Below are positions 35,624 through 44,238 of a stretch of 64,000 nt of DNA, piece by piece. The notes below the pieces were generated by a model that was given only the letters and a program-made list of their open reading frames with translations, had not been told where the DNA came from and ran no database searches. Source of the DNA: Actinacidiphila alni (GTDB lineage Bacteria; Actinomycetota; Actinomycetes; Streptomycetales; Streptomycetaceae); assembly GCF_900112845.1 (NCBI RefSeq), contig NZ_FONG01000004.1, positions 124,001 through 188,000 on the forward strand. The letters are read 5' to 3'. Position 1 is the first letter of the stretch. The number at the start of each line of letters is the position of its first letter. Both the position numbers and the translations under genes were made by a program.

Positions 35624-38557
35624 ATGTTGCACGGACGGGACACGGAGACGGCCGCGCTCGACGAGCTGCTGGCCGGGGCGCGGGCGGGCCGCAGCGGGGT
35701 GCTGGTGCTGCGCGGCGAGGCCGGGATCGGCAAGACCGCGCTGCTGGAGCACGCCGTGGCGGCCGCGGGCGGCCTGCCGGTCCTGCGCGGCACGGGTGTC
35801 GAATTCGAGGCCGAATTGCCGTACGCCGGGCTGCAGTTGCTGCTGCGCAGGGCGATGGGCTCGCTGGCCGCGCTGCCGGTGCCGCAACGCCGGGCGCTGC
35901 GTGCCGCGTTCGGCCTCGACGCGGAGGCGGCGAGCGAGCCGATGTTCGTGGGACTCGCCGTACTGTCGCTGCTGTCGGACCACGCGGGCGACGGCGGGCT
36001 GCTGTGCGTCGTGGACGACGCGCAATGGCTGGACCGGGCGTCGACCGACGCGCTGGTCTTCGCGGCGCGGCGGCTCGACGCGGAGGGCGTGGCGCTGGTG
36101 TTCGCCGCGCGCGACGGCGAGGGGTCGTTCGCCGCGCCGGGCCTGCCCGAACTGCGGCTCGGGCCGCTCGCCGAGGACGCGGCGCTGGCCCTGCTCGCGG
36201 AGCGCGGCGGCGCGCGGGCGGACGCCGTACGCGCCCAGGTGCTGGCACAGGCGCGCGGCAATCCGCTGGCGCTGCTGGAACTCCCGCTGGCCCAGGCCGC
36301 CGGGGCGTACGGCGCCGCGGCGGCCGCGGGCGCGCTGCCGCTCACGACACGGCTCCAGATGGCCTTCCACGGCCAGGTCAGCCACCTTCCGCCCGGGACG
36401 CAGACGCTGCTGCTGGTGGCCGCGGCCGACCACACCGGCGACCCGGACATCCTGGTACGGGCCGCCGGTGTGCTGGGGGTCGGCGTCGAGGATCTGCCGC
36501 CCGCGCAGGAGGCGGGCCTGGTGTACGTGGACGACGAGGACCGGCTGCGGTTCCGGCATCCGCTGATGCGGGCCGCGATCCACCAGCGGGCCGCGCTCCC
36601 GGACCGGCTCGCCGCGCATCGGGCGCTCGCCGAGGCCGCCGACCCGGTACGCGACCCCGACCACCGCGCCTGGCACCTCGCCGCCGCGGCGACCGGCCCG
36701 GACGAGGCGGTGGCGGCGGCACTCCAGCGCACCGCGGGCCGGGCCCGCGAACGCAGCGGCCACGCCGCCGCCTCGGCCGCCTACGAACGCGCCGCGCGGC
36801 TGAGCACCGATCCCGCCGCCCGCGTCGAACGCCTGCTGTTGGCCGCCGAGTCCGCCTCGGAAGCGGGCGGGATCGCCCGCGCCCGCGCCTTCGCGGCCGA
36901 GGCCGCCAAGGCGGCGGCCCTGGCCGCGGACGGCGGCCCGGCCTCGGGGACGTCCGGCACCGGGCACGCGGAGCCCGAACCCACGGAGTCCGTCGCGGAC
37001 GCCCTCGGGGGCGCGAGCACCGGACCGACCGCACACACCGGCGGCACGAAGGGCGCGGGGCCCGGCCGTACGGTGCCGGCGGGCGGCTCGGCCCGTGCCG
37101 CTCTGGACCGGGTCCGCGGCCGCACCGCGTACGTCCGGGGGCTGGCGGACTTCTGGGAGGGGGACTTCGCGGCGGCGCATCAACTGCTGCTGCGGGGAGC
37201 GGCGTCGGCGGCGCGGGAGGACCCGGTCGCGGCGGCCCGGATGCTGGTGCAGGCGACGCATACGGCCTGGTATCTGGGCGACGCCGAAGTGTCGGGGACG
37301 ATGGAGCGGCTGGCGGCGCTGGAGCTGCCGCGGGACGCGCCCGTTCGGGCGGTGACGGACTTCCTGGTGCGGGCGCTCGGTCCGGGCAGCGCGGCCGGTG
37401 ATCCGCCGGACGTGGGCGAGGCCGCCGCGGCGGCGCGGGCCGCGCGCGGCGGCCGGGTCGATCCGCGCGACCTCGTGATGCTGTGCGGGGTCGGCCTGGC
37501 GCTCGGCCAGGACGCGGCGGCGCACGATCTGGCCGTCGCGCTGGCCGAGGAGAGCCGGGAGAACGGCGGTGTCGGCCGGCTGACCACGATCCTGTTCTTC
37601 CGGGCGGAGGCGGAGCTCTTCGACGGCCGCTGCGACGAGGCGTTCGCGACCGCGTCGGAGGGCCTGCGGATCTCCCGGGACAGCGGCCAGCGGCAGTGGG
37701 TGAGCCAGCTCAGCAGCGCGCTGGCCCATGTCGCGGCGGTCCGCGGGGACGAGGACGCCTGCCGTGAACTCGCCGACGAGGCACTGGCGTCAGGGACGGG
37801 TACGTCGATGGCACCGGGCGCGCCGTGGGCGTACTGGTCGCAGGGACTGCTCGAACTGGGCCTGGGGCGGACGCAGTTCGCCCTCGACCGGCTGTCGCTG
37901 CTGACCGGCCCCTCCGTACGGCACCACATCAGCGCGATGCGCAGCGTCCCCGATCTGGTGGAGGCGGCGGTGCGGCTCGGTGTGCCGGAGCGGGCGGACG
38001 AGCCGCTGGCGCGGTTCGAGGCGTGGGCGGCGCGGTCGGGTCAGGGCTGGGCGCGGGCGCTGGTGGCGCGCTGCCGTGCACTGCGGGCGCGGGACGCGGA
38101 GGCGGAGGCGTACTTCACGCAGGCGCTCGACGAACACGAGCCGCACCGGCGGGCGTTGGAGTCTGCCCGCACCGAGCTGCTGTACGGCGAATGGCTGCGC
38201 CGGGCGCGGCGCAAGAGCGAGGCGCGCGGGCACCTCAAGGCCGCGCTCGACACCTTCGAACGGCTGGGCGCGCGGCCGTGGGCCGACCGGGCCCGTACCG
38301 AACTGGGCGCGTCGGGCGCCTCGGTGACGACGGGTCAGGAAGCGGCGGGCGGCGGCAGGTCGGTCGCCGAGGAGGCCGGACTGACCCCGCAGGAGTCGCA
38401 GATCGTCCGGCTGGCGGCGCGCGGCCTGTCCAACCGGGACATCGCCGCGCAGCTCTTTCTCAGTCCGCGCACGGTCGGCCACCACCTCTACAAGGCGTAT
38501 CCGAAACTCGGTGTGGTCTCGCGCGGCGAGCTGGCACCGCTGTTCCCCGCGGACTGA
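35624..38557 (+). CDS. LuxR-family (LAL-type) ATP-binding transcriptional regulator
   Basis: This 977-residue protein is a large STAND/AAA ATPase regulator. It has an N-terminal P-loop (GRDTE...GEAGIGKTALL, about 5-45), Walker B LLCVVDDAQWLD, a long TPR-like helical middle (about 330-880) with a Ser/Thr/Gly-poor insert, and a C-terminal LuxR helix-turn-helix (about 915-970; LTPQESQIVRLAARGLSNRDIA). Such LAL regulators activate sugar-use or secondary metabolite genes when a small ligand or protein binds. TAGCGT (35611-35616) lies 7 nt before the ATG at 35624 and there is no ribosome binding site, so the message is probably leaderless. A GTG at 35615 would overlap that box. No biosynthetic cluster adjoins it. 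Confidence 0.9.
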   Translation: MLHGRDTETAALDELLAGARAGRSGVLVLRGEAGIGKTALLEHAVAAAGGLPVLRGTGVEFEAELPYAGLQLLLRRAMGSLAALPVPQRRALRAAFGLDAEAASEPMFVGLAVLSLLSDHAGDGGLLCVVDDAQWLDRASTDALVFAARRLDAEGVALVFAARDGEGSFAAPGLPELRLGPLAEDAALALLAERGGARADAVRAQVLAQARGNPLALLELPLAQAAGAYGAAAAAGALPLTTRLQMAFHGQVSHLPPGTQTLLLVAAADHTGDPDILVRAAGVLGVGVEDLPPAQEAGLVYVDDEDRLRFRHPLMRAAIHQRAALPDRLAAHRALAEAADPVRDPDHRAWHLAAAATGPDEAVAAALQRTAGRARERSGHAAASAAYERAARLSTDPAARVERLLLAAESASEAGGIARARAFAAEAAKAAALAADGGPASGTSGTGHAEPEPTESVADALGGASTGPTAHTGGTKGAGPGRTVPAGGSARAALDRVRGRTAYVRGLADFWEGDFAAAHQLLLRGAASAAREDPVAAARMLVQATHTAWYLGDAEVSGTMERLAALELPRDAPVRAVTDFLVRALGPGSAAGDPPDVGEAAAAARAARGGRVDPRDLVMLCGVGLALGQDAAAHDLAVALAEESRENGGVGRLTTILFFRAEAELFDGRCDEAFATASEGLRISRDSGQRQWVSQLSSALAHVAAVRGDEDACRELADEALASGTGTSMAPGAPWAYWSQGLLELGLGRTQFALDRLSLLTGPSVRHHISAMRSVPDLVEAAVRLGVPERADEPLARFEAWAARSGQGWARALVARCRALRARDAEAEAYFTQALDEHEPHRRALESARTELLYGEWLRRARRKSEARGHLKAALDTFERLGARPWADRARTELGASGASVTTGQEAAGGGRSVAEEAGLTPQESQIVRLAARGLSNRDIAAQLFLSPRTVGHHLYKAYPKLGVVSRGELAPLFPAD

Positions 38558-38561
38558 CGCG

Positions 38562-38600
38562 GCCGTGCCCGCCCGGTCGCGGGGACCGGGCGGACACGGC
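38562..38600. terminator. Bidirectional terminator between convergent genes
   Basis: GCCGTGCCCGCCCGGT pairs with ACCGGGCGGACACGGC around a 7-nt loop. It sits between the LuxR and LysM/M23 stop codons. Confidence 0.75.
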
Positions 38601-38631
38601 AGGCGGGGGTGCGCCGGGGTGTTCCCGCGGC

Positions 38632-39597
38632 TCAGACGTTGACGCCGTGCGAGGCCAGGTAGGCGACCGGGTCGATGTCGGAGCCGTAGTTCGGGGTCGT
38701 GCGGACCTCGAAGTGCAGGTGCGGTCCGGTCACATTGCCGGTCGCGCCCGAGATGCCGATCTGCTGGCCCTCGCTGACGCTCTGACCAGCGGAGACCAGC
38801 GCCTGCGTCAGGTGGCCGTACAGCGTGTACTTGCCGTCGGCGTGCTTGATGATCACGTCGTTGCCGTACGCGCCGTCCCAGCCGGCCGAGACGACGGTGC
38901 CGGCGGCCACGGCGTGCACGTCGGTGCCGGAGCCGACCAGGAAGTCGACGCCGGTGTGGTAACCGCTGGACCAGTTGGCGCCGGACGCGTGGTACTGCGT
39001 ACCGATCGCCGCGTTGCCGACCGGCTTGGTGTAGCCGGAGGCGCTGGAGGACGAGGACGACGAAGACGAGGAGGCCGACGAAGACGACGAAGACGACGAC
39101 TTCTTGGTGCTGGTCGTGTGCTCGGAGGACTGCGAGGTCGACGGCTGCGAGGACCGGGTCGAGGCGGACGGCGCCGACTTCTTCTGCGGGGCCGGGGCGG
39201 CGGGCTTCTCGGTGGAGTGGCCGCCCAGCGTGAGGTGCTGGCCGGGGTAGATCAGGTCAGGGTTGCCGCCGATGACCGACTTGTTGTCGGAGTAGAGGCG
39301 CTGCCAGCCGCCGTTCACATGGTGGCTGTCTGCGATCTTCGACAGCGAGTCGCCGCTGACGACGTCGTACTTCGTGGTGGCGGCGGCCTTGGCGGCGCTG
39401 CTGTGTGCGGCGACGGTCGCGGCCTTGACGGCGGCGGTGTGCGGGGCGGCGGCGGGAGCCTTGGCGGGCTCGGCGGCCGAAGCGATGCCAGCGCCGACCA
39501 GCGGCAGGGCGAGGGCGACACCGCCGGTGCCCGCGGCGACGCAGATGCGGGTGAGGCGGCTCATACGGGTCTTGCGGTGCTGTCCCTTTGCGGGCAT
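38632..39597 (-). CDS. Secreted LysM/M23 peptidoglycan endopeptidase
   Basis: This 321-residue wall hydrolase has a signal peptide ending about residue 42 (IASA) and a LysM module (about 76-124; YDVVSGDSLSKIADSHHV). A low-complexity Ser-rich linker includes two long Ser runs (about 165-190). The M23 metallopeptidase domain (about 215-318) shows HTGVDF and GPHLHFEV zinc ligands. It should cut peptide cross-links in the wall. Its mRNA carries a c-di-AMP riboswitch (39605-39770), as known for Streptomyces wall-lytic genes, so high c-di-AMP should lower its expression. The catalytic domain is closely similar to that of the Rpf/LysM/M23 protein at 25866. Confidence 0.94.
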   Translation of the reverse strand: MPAKGQHRKTRMSRLTRICVAAGTGGVALALPLVGAGIASAAEPAKAPAAAPHTAAVKAATVAAHSSAAKAAATTKYDVVSGDSLSKIADSHHVNGGWQRLYSDNKSVIGGNPDLIYPGQHLTLGGHSTEKPAAPAPQKKSAPSASTRSSQPSTSQSSEHTTSTKKSSSSSSSSASSSSSSSSSSASGYTKPVGNAAIGTQYHASGANWSSGYHTGVDFLVGSGTDVHAVAAGTVVSAGWDGAYGNDVIIKHADGKYTLYGHLTQALVSAGQSVSEGQQIGISGATGNVTGPHLHFEVRTTPNYGSDIDPVAYLASHGVNV

Positions 39598-39604
39598 GGG
39601 GGAT

Positions 39605-39770
39605 TTCCTCTCCTACGCCTGCGAGGTGAGCTGTCGGGTTCGGGCAGGAGATGCCCGGTCACGTGGTCGTGCCGATGCGTGTGCGCACGGCGCCGCGACT
39701 TCACCCCGAGCCGTCCCTGACTGCGAGACGGCGACTTACCTGGGTCCCCCGCTCCTGCCGTGTGTGATCA
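39605..39770 (-). promoter_or_regulatory. ydaO/yuaA-type c-di-AMP riboswitch
   Basis: Read on the minus strand, the leader contains the hallmark blocks of the ydaO RNA: GGCAGGAGCGGGGGACCCAG near the 5' side, then GGCTCGGGGTGAA, and GAACCCGACAGCTCACCTCG with CAGGCGTAGGAGAGG near the 3' side. It ends just before the ribosome binding region of the LysM/M23 gene. This class senses c-di-AMP and in actinobacteria switches off genes for wall hydrolases and osmotic transport. Confidence 0.9.
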
Positions 39771-39857
39771 AAAGGTCCAGGAGATCGGGCGGCGGCAGGA
39801 TTCGGCGTTCCGCCCGACGGACATTCGCTTTCGCGGGCATCCGGCCCGCAGGAGGCG

Positions 39858-39889
39858 AAGCTAAGCGGTTGCCCGATCCGCGGGCAACC
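39858..39889 (-). promoter_or_regulatory. Riboswitch promoter with an inverted repeat in its spacer
   Basis: TTGCCC (39882-39887) and TAGCTT (39858-39863) are 18 bp apart on the minus strand, placing the start near 39851. GGTTGCCCG (39867-39875) and CGGGCAACC (39881-39889) form a perfect 9-bp inverted repeat with a 5-bp spacer. It lies over the -35 and promoter spacer, an operator-like layout. Confidence 0.6.
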
Positions 39890-40141
39890 AACCGTGATCC
39901 ACTCCGTCCGTCGGCGGCGTGCACCGGTCACTGCGGGTCGCCCGTCGTCACCGCAGCGCGTACGGACCGGTCACGGTGCGCGCTCCCCCGCCGTACGGTC
40001 GGTGACATGCCGCCTTGATCCGGAACAGCGGGTGAAACCCGGACATCGGACCGTATTCGCGGCGTGATGCCGCTCACGGCGGGGCCGCCGAGTGACCCCG
40101 GTCACGCCCAAATGTCCGGTTGGATACGCTACTTGGCGATT
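39890..40141. other. Gene-free region with a Crp-like palindrome
   Basis: No gene is supported. GTGACCCCGGTCAC (40092-40105) fits the Streptomyces Crp pattern GTG-N6-GNCAC. A TACGGT hexamer on the minus strand (40050-40055) lies about 43 bp from its centre. A link to the LysM/M23 leader is possible but unproven. Confidence 0.35.
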
Positions 40142-41158
40142 TCAGTAGGTACCGGGCGGGCCGCCGATCCGGCCGTCCAGCGTGCGGCTGAGCCGGTACG
40201 CCACCGGCCGGAAGCCGACCGCCGGCCAGTGCCCGGCCGACAGCGGCGAGGCGGAGTACCACCGGGCGGACATGTAGCGGTGGCCGTTGTCGTACGCCCA
40301 GGCCAGCGCGGTGGCGAGCAGGATGCGGCTGATGCCCTCGCCGCGCGCGGAAGGCTCGACGTACGCCTCGGCCAGCTCGACGCAGAACTCCGGGATCACC
40401 GGGTCGGGCGTGGCCGGGACCAGCAGCACCATGCCGATCTCCTCGCCCCGGCGGGAGGCGATCCACGCGGCGCTTCGCGGGTCGCCGAGCGCGTCGGCGT
40501 AGTACATCCGCAGCGCGGCGAGCGCGCGTTCCGGCTGCGGCTGGAAGACGGCGGATTCGCGCTGCCTGCGCGAGGACTCGGCGGCCATCCGGCCGATCTG
40601 CGGCAGGTCACCGACGCCCGCGCGCCGGATGGCGAGCCCCTCGACGCCGCGCGGCTGGCGTCCGCGGGCCTTGACCGCCATCAGGCCGTGCACCAGTTCG
40701 CGGCCGAAGCCGAGGTCGGCCCACGGCAGTCCGGCCGATTCGCCGGCCGGTACGTCCACGTAGTGCACCAGCCGCCGCTCCGCGACCAGCCGGGCCGAGA
40801 CCCGGGCGTACAGCGCGCGCAGCACCTCGGACTCGCGGCCGCCCGGCAGCGCGTGGCCGCCGTGCGGGATCAGCGCGGAGTGCGGGTGATTGCGCAGCCC
40901 CGCCGGGTCGTCGGGGAGCAGGTCGACCGGCACCGCGGCGAGGTGTCCGGTGAGGCCGCCGTCGCCGTCGAGCGCGCGGCACGCCTCGAGTCCGGGGACG
41001 CCGATCAGCTTGCCGAGCAGCTCCTCACCGCGTACGGGGCCGTCGGCGAGCCAGGAGCGTTGCGACGGAGGACGGCGGGCCCGCGCGAACCAGCGGTCGT
41101 ACCGCTGCGCGGCCAGGGGTATGTGCTCGGCGGTCAGCGGCGCGATGGCGACAGTCAT
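40142..41158 (-). CDS. GNAT-family N-acetyltransferase (two-domain)
   Basis: This 338-residue protein probably holds two GNAT-like folds. The first half (about 1-165) is divergent. The second half (about 185-338) shows AIRRAGVGDLPQIGRMA, VELAEAYVEPSARGEGISRILL (acetyl-CoA loop, with the RGEGIS variant of R/QxxGxG/A) and a YNGHRY-like end. I chose the ATG at 41158 (MTVAIAPLTAEHI) over an upstream extension because TAGCGT (41170-41175) is an apparent -10 only 11 nt away, leaving almost no leader. The acetylated substrate is unknown. Confidence 0.82.
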   Translation of the reverse strand: MTVAIAPLTAEHIPLAAQRYDRWFARARRPPSQRSWLADGPVRGEELLGKLIGVPGLEACRALDGDGGLTGHLAAVPVDLLPDDPAGLRNHPHSALIPHGGHALPGGRESEVLRALYARVSARLVAERRLVHYVDVPAGESAGLPWADLGFGRELVHGLMAVKARGRQPRGVEGLAIRRAGVGDLPQIGRMAAESSRRQRESAVFQPQPERALAALRMYYADALGDPRSAAWIASRRGEEIGMVLLVPATPDPVIPEFCVELAEAYVEPSARGEGISRILLATALAWAYDNGHRYMSARWYSASPLSAGHWPAVGFRPVAYRLSRTLDGRIGGPPGTY

Positions 41159-41243
41159 GGTGGTCGGTGACGCTAGCGGGGCGCGCCACCCCACGGCAAG
41201 GCGGGGCGGGACCGGTCCCGACGGGCGTGCCGCGGGCCGGAGT

Positions 41244-41873
41244 TCAGCCGGTCCAGGCGGGCCGCCGGGGGTCGTCGGCACGTACCAGGACATCGGCGGT
41301 CTGTTCCGGCAGCGCCTCCCGGTCGTACCGGTCGAATGCGGGCAGCGTCCACCGGTCGGCCTCCGGCGTACGCCGTTCCAGCGCGGCCGGGGACAGCCGC
41401 AGATGGACCGTCAGATCGAACGGCAGGCCCTGGCCGAGCAGCAGCGGGCCGTCGAGCACCAGCACGCCGCCGGGTGGCAGTCGGACGTACGCGGCGCGGG
41501 TGGCGCGGTCGGCCTCGGCGTCCCACAACGACGGCAGGACCCGGCCGGAGCCGTCGGGCGCGAGCGGGTCGAGGACTTCGCGGCGCAGCGCCCCGGTGTC
41601 GAGCCAGAGCTGGTAGTACGCGTCGGCGTCCTCGTGGCCGTACTCGTAGCGCAACGACGCGGGCCGCAGGAAGTCAGCGGCGCGCACCCGCAGCGCCCGG
41701 TGGCCGAGGGCGGGCAGCGCGGCGGCGACGGCGTCGGCGAGGTCGCCGGGCCGGGCGGCGTCGGCGCCGTCCACGGCCACCCGCCACCAGGGCCCCGGAG
41801 TCCGCGCGATCCGCTCCGCGAGGCCGTCGGCCAGCCGCGTCCAGGTGATCGGGGTGAGCTGCACACCGGCCAT
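41244..41873 (-). CDS. Uridine kinase-like protein lacking a P-loop
   Basis: This 209-residue protein resembles actinobacterial uridine kinase homologues: PWWRVAVDGADAAR, a region giving YEYGHEDADAYYQLWLDTGAL, PSLWDAEADRATRA and LVLDGPLLLG. The Walker A position reads DGADAARPGDL with no GxxxxGK(S/T), so phosphate binding by the standard route is unlikely. It may have lost kinase activity or use another nucleotide site. Its ATG at 41873 follows a weak GGTGCAGG. It lies 85 bp upstream of the acetyltransferase on the same strand, so the two may be co-transcribed. Confidence 0.8.
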   Translation of the reverse strand: MAGVQLTPITWTRLADGLAERIARTPGPWWRVAVDGADAARPGDLADAVAAALPALGHRALRVRAADFLRPASLRYEYGHEDADAYYQLWLDTGALRREVLDPLAPDGSGRVLPSLWDAEADRATRAAYVRLPPGGVLVLDGPLLLGQGLPFDLTVHLRLSPAALERRTPEADRWTLPAFDRYDREALPEQTADVLVRADDPRRPAWTG

Positions 41874-42109
41874 CCTGCACCGCCGTCACCCGTTCGGGCG
41901 ACTTCACCGTGCCGAAAGCGGGACAGCGGCGCGATGGCCGGATGGACCGGCCCGTACGGGCAATGCTCGCGCCGGGCACCGCTCCACCCGTCCCCCACCT
42001 GGTGGAAATCCCCTACAAATCACCCATTTGCCACCGAGCGCGATCTATTACTTGTTGTGAGCCTGGAAGAACTCATGGTGACCGTCCCCATCACCCAGGA
42101 GAAAGCCCA

Positions 42110-42304
42110 ATGATCCTGTCCATCTCCGGCGTCGTCCTGCTCGGCGTCATCTGCTTCCTGTTCTTCCGCAAGGACGGGCTGAAGGTGTCCCACGGCATCG
42201 TCTGCGCCCTGTTCGGCTTCTACCTCGCGGGCACCGCCATCGCCCCGAGCATCAAGGCGGGCGGCGCGAGCCTGGCCAGCCTGCTGGGCGGGATCAAGGT
42301 CTAG
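42110..42304 (+). CDS. Small single- or two-pass membrane protein
   Basis: This 64-residue protein begins MILSISGVVLLGVICFLFFR after a good AGGAGAAAG ribosome binding site. The first hydrophobic helix (about 1-19) is followed by KDGLKVSH. A second apolar stretch (about 28-48) leads to a Gly/Ser/Ala tail ending GGIKV. It is conserved in style with small proteins that precede FtsK-like genes in Streptomyces, and here the FtsK-like gene follows 181 bp downstream on the same strand. A joint membrane complex is inferred. The function is unknown. Confidence 0.78.
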   Translation: MILSISGVVLLGVICFLFFRKDGLKVSHGIVCALFGFYLAGTAIAPSIKAGGASLASLLGGIKV

Positions 42305-42485
42305 GCCCAGGCCCGGGCCCGGGCCGCCCCGACGGGCGGCCACTCCCCACGGGCCCGGCGCGGCCAGCCGCTCCGGGCCCGTACCCCGATCCCTCCGCGC
42401 GCGCCTCCCCCACGGCGCGCACCGGCATAAGCACGGCACTCGACGCCCGAAGCACGACACGCACCGAAACACCCATGGAGTACCC

Positions 42486-44117
42486 GTGGCCAGGCGACCC
42501 CTTCCCAGCATCCTCACCAGCCGGCCCGCGCTCGTCCGCGGCCGGGACCTGGCGCGCAGCGCCGCCGACAGCGCCACCGACGTGCTCCATCCGGTGATCA
42601 CCATCGCCCGCGGCATGCGCAAGCAGGTCGCGTGGGCGGGCAGCTGGTGGGGCCGCACTCCCAAGGACCGCCGCGGCCCCGCGCTGCTGCTGGCCGCCGC
42701 CGGTGTGGTCGTCGTCGTGATGATGCCGTACGGCCCGCTGCTGGCGATCGCCGCCGTCATGGCGTCCGCGGCCTGGATGGGCCGCGACCGCACCCCGCCG
42801 ACGCCGACCGGGCCGAGCGAGGCCGAGACCGGGCGGCTCCAGTCGCTGTACGAGGCCCTCGTGCCGTATCTGTCGGACGCCGGCGACCCGGCGCCGCTGT
42901 ACGCGCACGACGGCAGCTGGGACAAGGCGTTCAGCGAGTACGAGTTCCAGGACGGCAGGCTGGCGCGGCTGCATCTGCGCTACCCCGCGTACTTCACCGA
43001 CGGCGAGGCCGAGTCGCGCACCCGGGTGGAGCAGCTGCTGCACGCGAAGGCGGGCCGCGGCCGGGAGTACCGCTTCGACTGGAACGAGGAGGAGAACCAC
43101 CTCACCCTCACCGCGCTGGCGCCGCTGCCCACCGACATCGTCGCGCAGCGGTTCATCACCGCCCCCGGTGAGACGGTGCTCGGCTTCACCGACGACGCCG
43201 CCGTCCAGCGGACCGTGCCGGTCACCGACGGTGACGGCACCCGGGACGCGCCGCCGGTCGTGTGGCGCACCGGCACCCGCTCCACCGAGCCGCATCTGCT
43301 GGCCCTCGGGCAGCCCGGCACCGGCACCACGAGCCTATTGCGGTCGATCGCGCTCCAGGCGCTGGTCTACGGTGACGTGGTCGTCGTGGACGGCAGCGGC
43401 ACCGGCGAATACGCGTGCCTGATCGGGCGGCCCGGCGTCCTCGCCGTCGAGGGCGGGCTGTCCGGCGCGTCCGCCACGCTGGAATGGGCCGCGCACGAGA
43501 CCGAGCGGCGGCTGATCGCGGTCAACAGGGCGCGGCAGTCCGGTGATCCGGTCGCCGACGACGTACGCCGTCCGCTGTGGATCCTGGTCGACCGGCCGAC
43601 CGCGCTCTCGCAGCTCGCGCTGGCCGAGGGGCGGCCCGACCCGCAGACCCTGCTGGACGTGCCGCTGCGGCACGGGCGCGCGGCCAATGTCGCGGTGGCC
43701 GTCGCCGACCAACTCGACGCCACGGAGGGGCTGGCGCCCGTCGTCATCGCGCAGACCCGCGCCCGCGTGGTGCTCGGGCCGCTCGCGCCCGAACACGTCG
43801 AGGCCGTCCTCGGGGCGCCGCAGCGGACGACTCCGGCGGCGGAGGTGCCGCCCGGGCGCGGGTACGCCCGGCTCGGCACCGGGCCCGTGCTGCGGCTCCA
43901 GGTGCCGTCGACGCCGGACCCCTACGACGAGGAGTGTGCTCAGGCGCACCGCGACGCCGTTCTCTCGCTTCTGCCGGGGGCGGCCCCCGCTGACCTCCCC
44001 CTCCACGAGGAGGCCCCGGCCTCCGCCTCTTCGGCTCCCGCCGAGCCCGAGCCCGTGCCCGTCGCCCTCCGCAAGGACGCGGTCGTCCGGGCCGTCGCCG
44101 ACCTCGAGCTGAGCTAG
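42486..44117 (+). CDS. FtsK/SpoIIIE-like membrane ATPase with degenerate P-loop
   Basis: This 543-residue protein has two close membrane helices (about 60-100) followed by a cytoplasmic NTPase domain (about 270-480). The order is FtsK/SpoIIIE-like: HLLALGQPGTGTTSLLRSIALQAL, then VVVVDGSG, then LWILVDRPTALSQLA and RAANVAVAVADQ. At Walker A the invariant Lys is replaced by Thr (GQPGTGTTS), so ATP hydrolysis may be weak or absent. The GTG at 42486 has GGAG 6 nt upstream. The C terminus is Pro/Glu/Ala-rich. Its likely partner is the 64-residue membrane protein upstream. I see no conjugation or integrase genes, so a plasmid origin is not supported. Confidence 0.82.
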   Translation: MARRPLPSILTSRPALVRGRDLARSAADSATDVLHPVITIARGMRKQVAWAGSWWGRTPKDRRGPALLLAAAGVVVVVMMPYGPLLAIAAVMASAAWMGRDRTPPTPTGPSEAETGRLQSLYEALVPYLSDAGDPAPLYAHDGSWDKAFSEYEFQDGRLARLHLRYPAYFTDGEAESRTRVEQLLHAKAGRGREYRFDWNEEENHLTLTALAPLPTDIVAQRFITAPGETVLGFTDDAAVQRTVPVTDGDGTRDAPPVVWRTGTRSTEPHLLALGQPGTGTTSLLRSIALQALVYGDVVVVDGSGTGEYACLIGRPGVLAVEGGLSGASATLEWAAHETERRLIAVNRARQSGDPVADDVRRPLWILVDRPTALSQLALAEGRPDPQTLLDVPLRHGRAANVAVAVADQLDATEGLAPVVIAQTRARVVLGPLAPEHVEAVLGAPQRTTPAAEVPPGRGYARLGTGPVLRLQVPSTPDPYDEECAQAHRDAVLSLLPGAAPADLPLHEEAPASASSAPAEPEPVPVALRKDAVVRAVADLELS

Positions 44118-44161
44118 CCCTCCCACGGAGTGGGGCGCCTCTTCGGCAGGCGGTGCCTGAG

Positions 44162-44226
44162 GTCTCCTGCGGAGTGCGGTGCCCCTTCGGGGGGCGGGAT
44201 GCGTGAGGTCTCCTGCGGAGTGCGGG
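44162..44226. repeat. Two inverted CCGCACTCCGCAGGAGAC repeats
   Basis: GTCTCCTGCGGAGTGCGG occurs at 44162-44179 and 44208-44225, and a third, oppositely oriented unit is at 44403-44420. They flank copy B of the long repeat. Each core can form a small hairpin. Confidence 0.6.
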
Positions 44227-44238
44227 AGTCATGCTTTT

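Noticed and set aside
35624..38557. Large LuxR (LAL) regulator as a marker of a biosynthetic cluster
   Set aside because: No synthase, NRPS, terpene or RiPP gene is within reach on either side.
39050..39120. GACGACGAAGACGAGGA-like tandem sequence
   Set aside because: It is the Ser-rich linker of the LysM/M23 protein read on the other strand; low-complexity coding sequence.
42110..44117. Integrated conjugative element suggested by an FtsK/TraB-like gene
   Set aside because: The ATPase has a degenerate P-loop and there is no integrase, Rep, Spd gene, tRNA or att repeat nearby.
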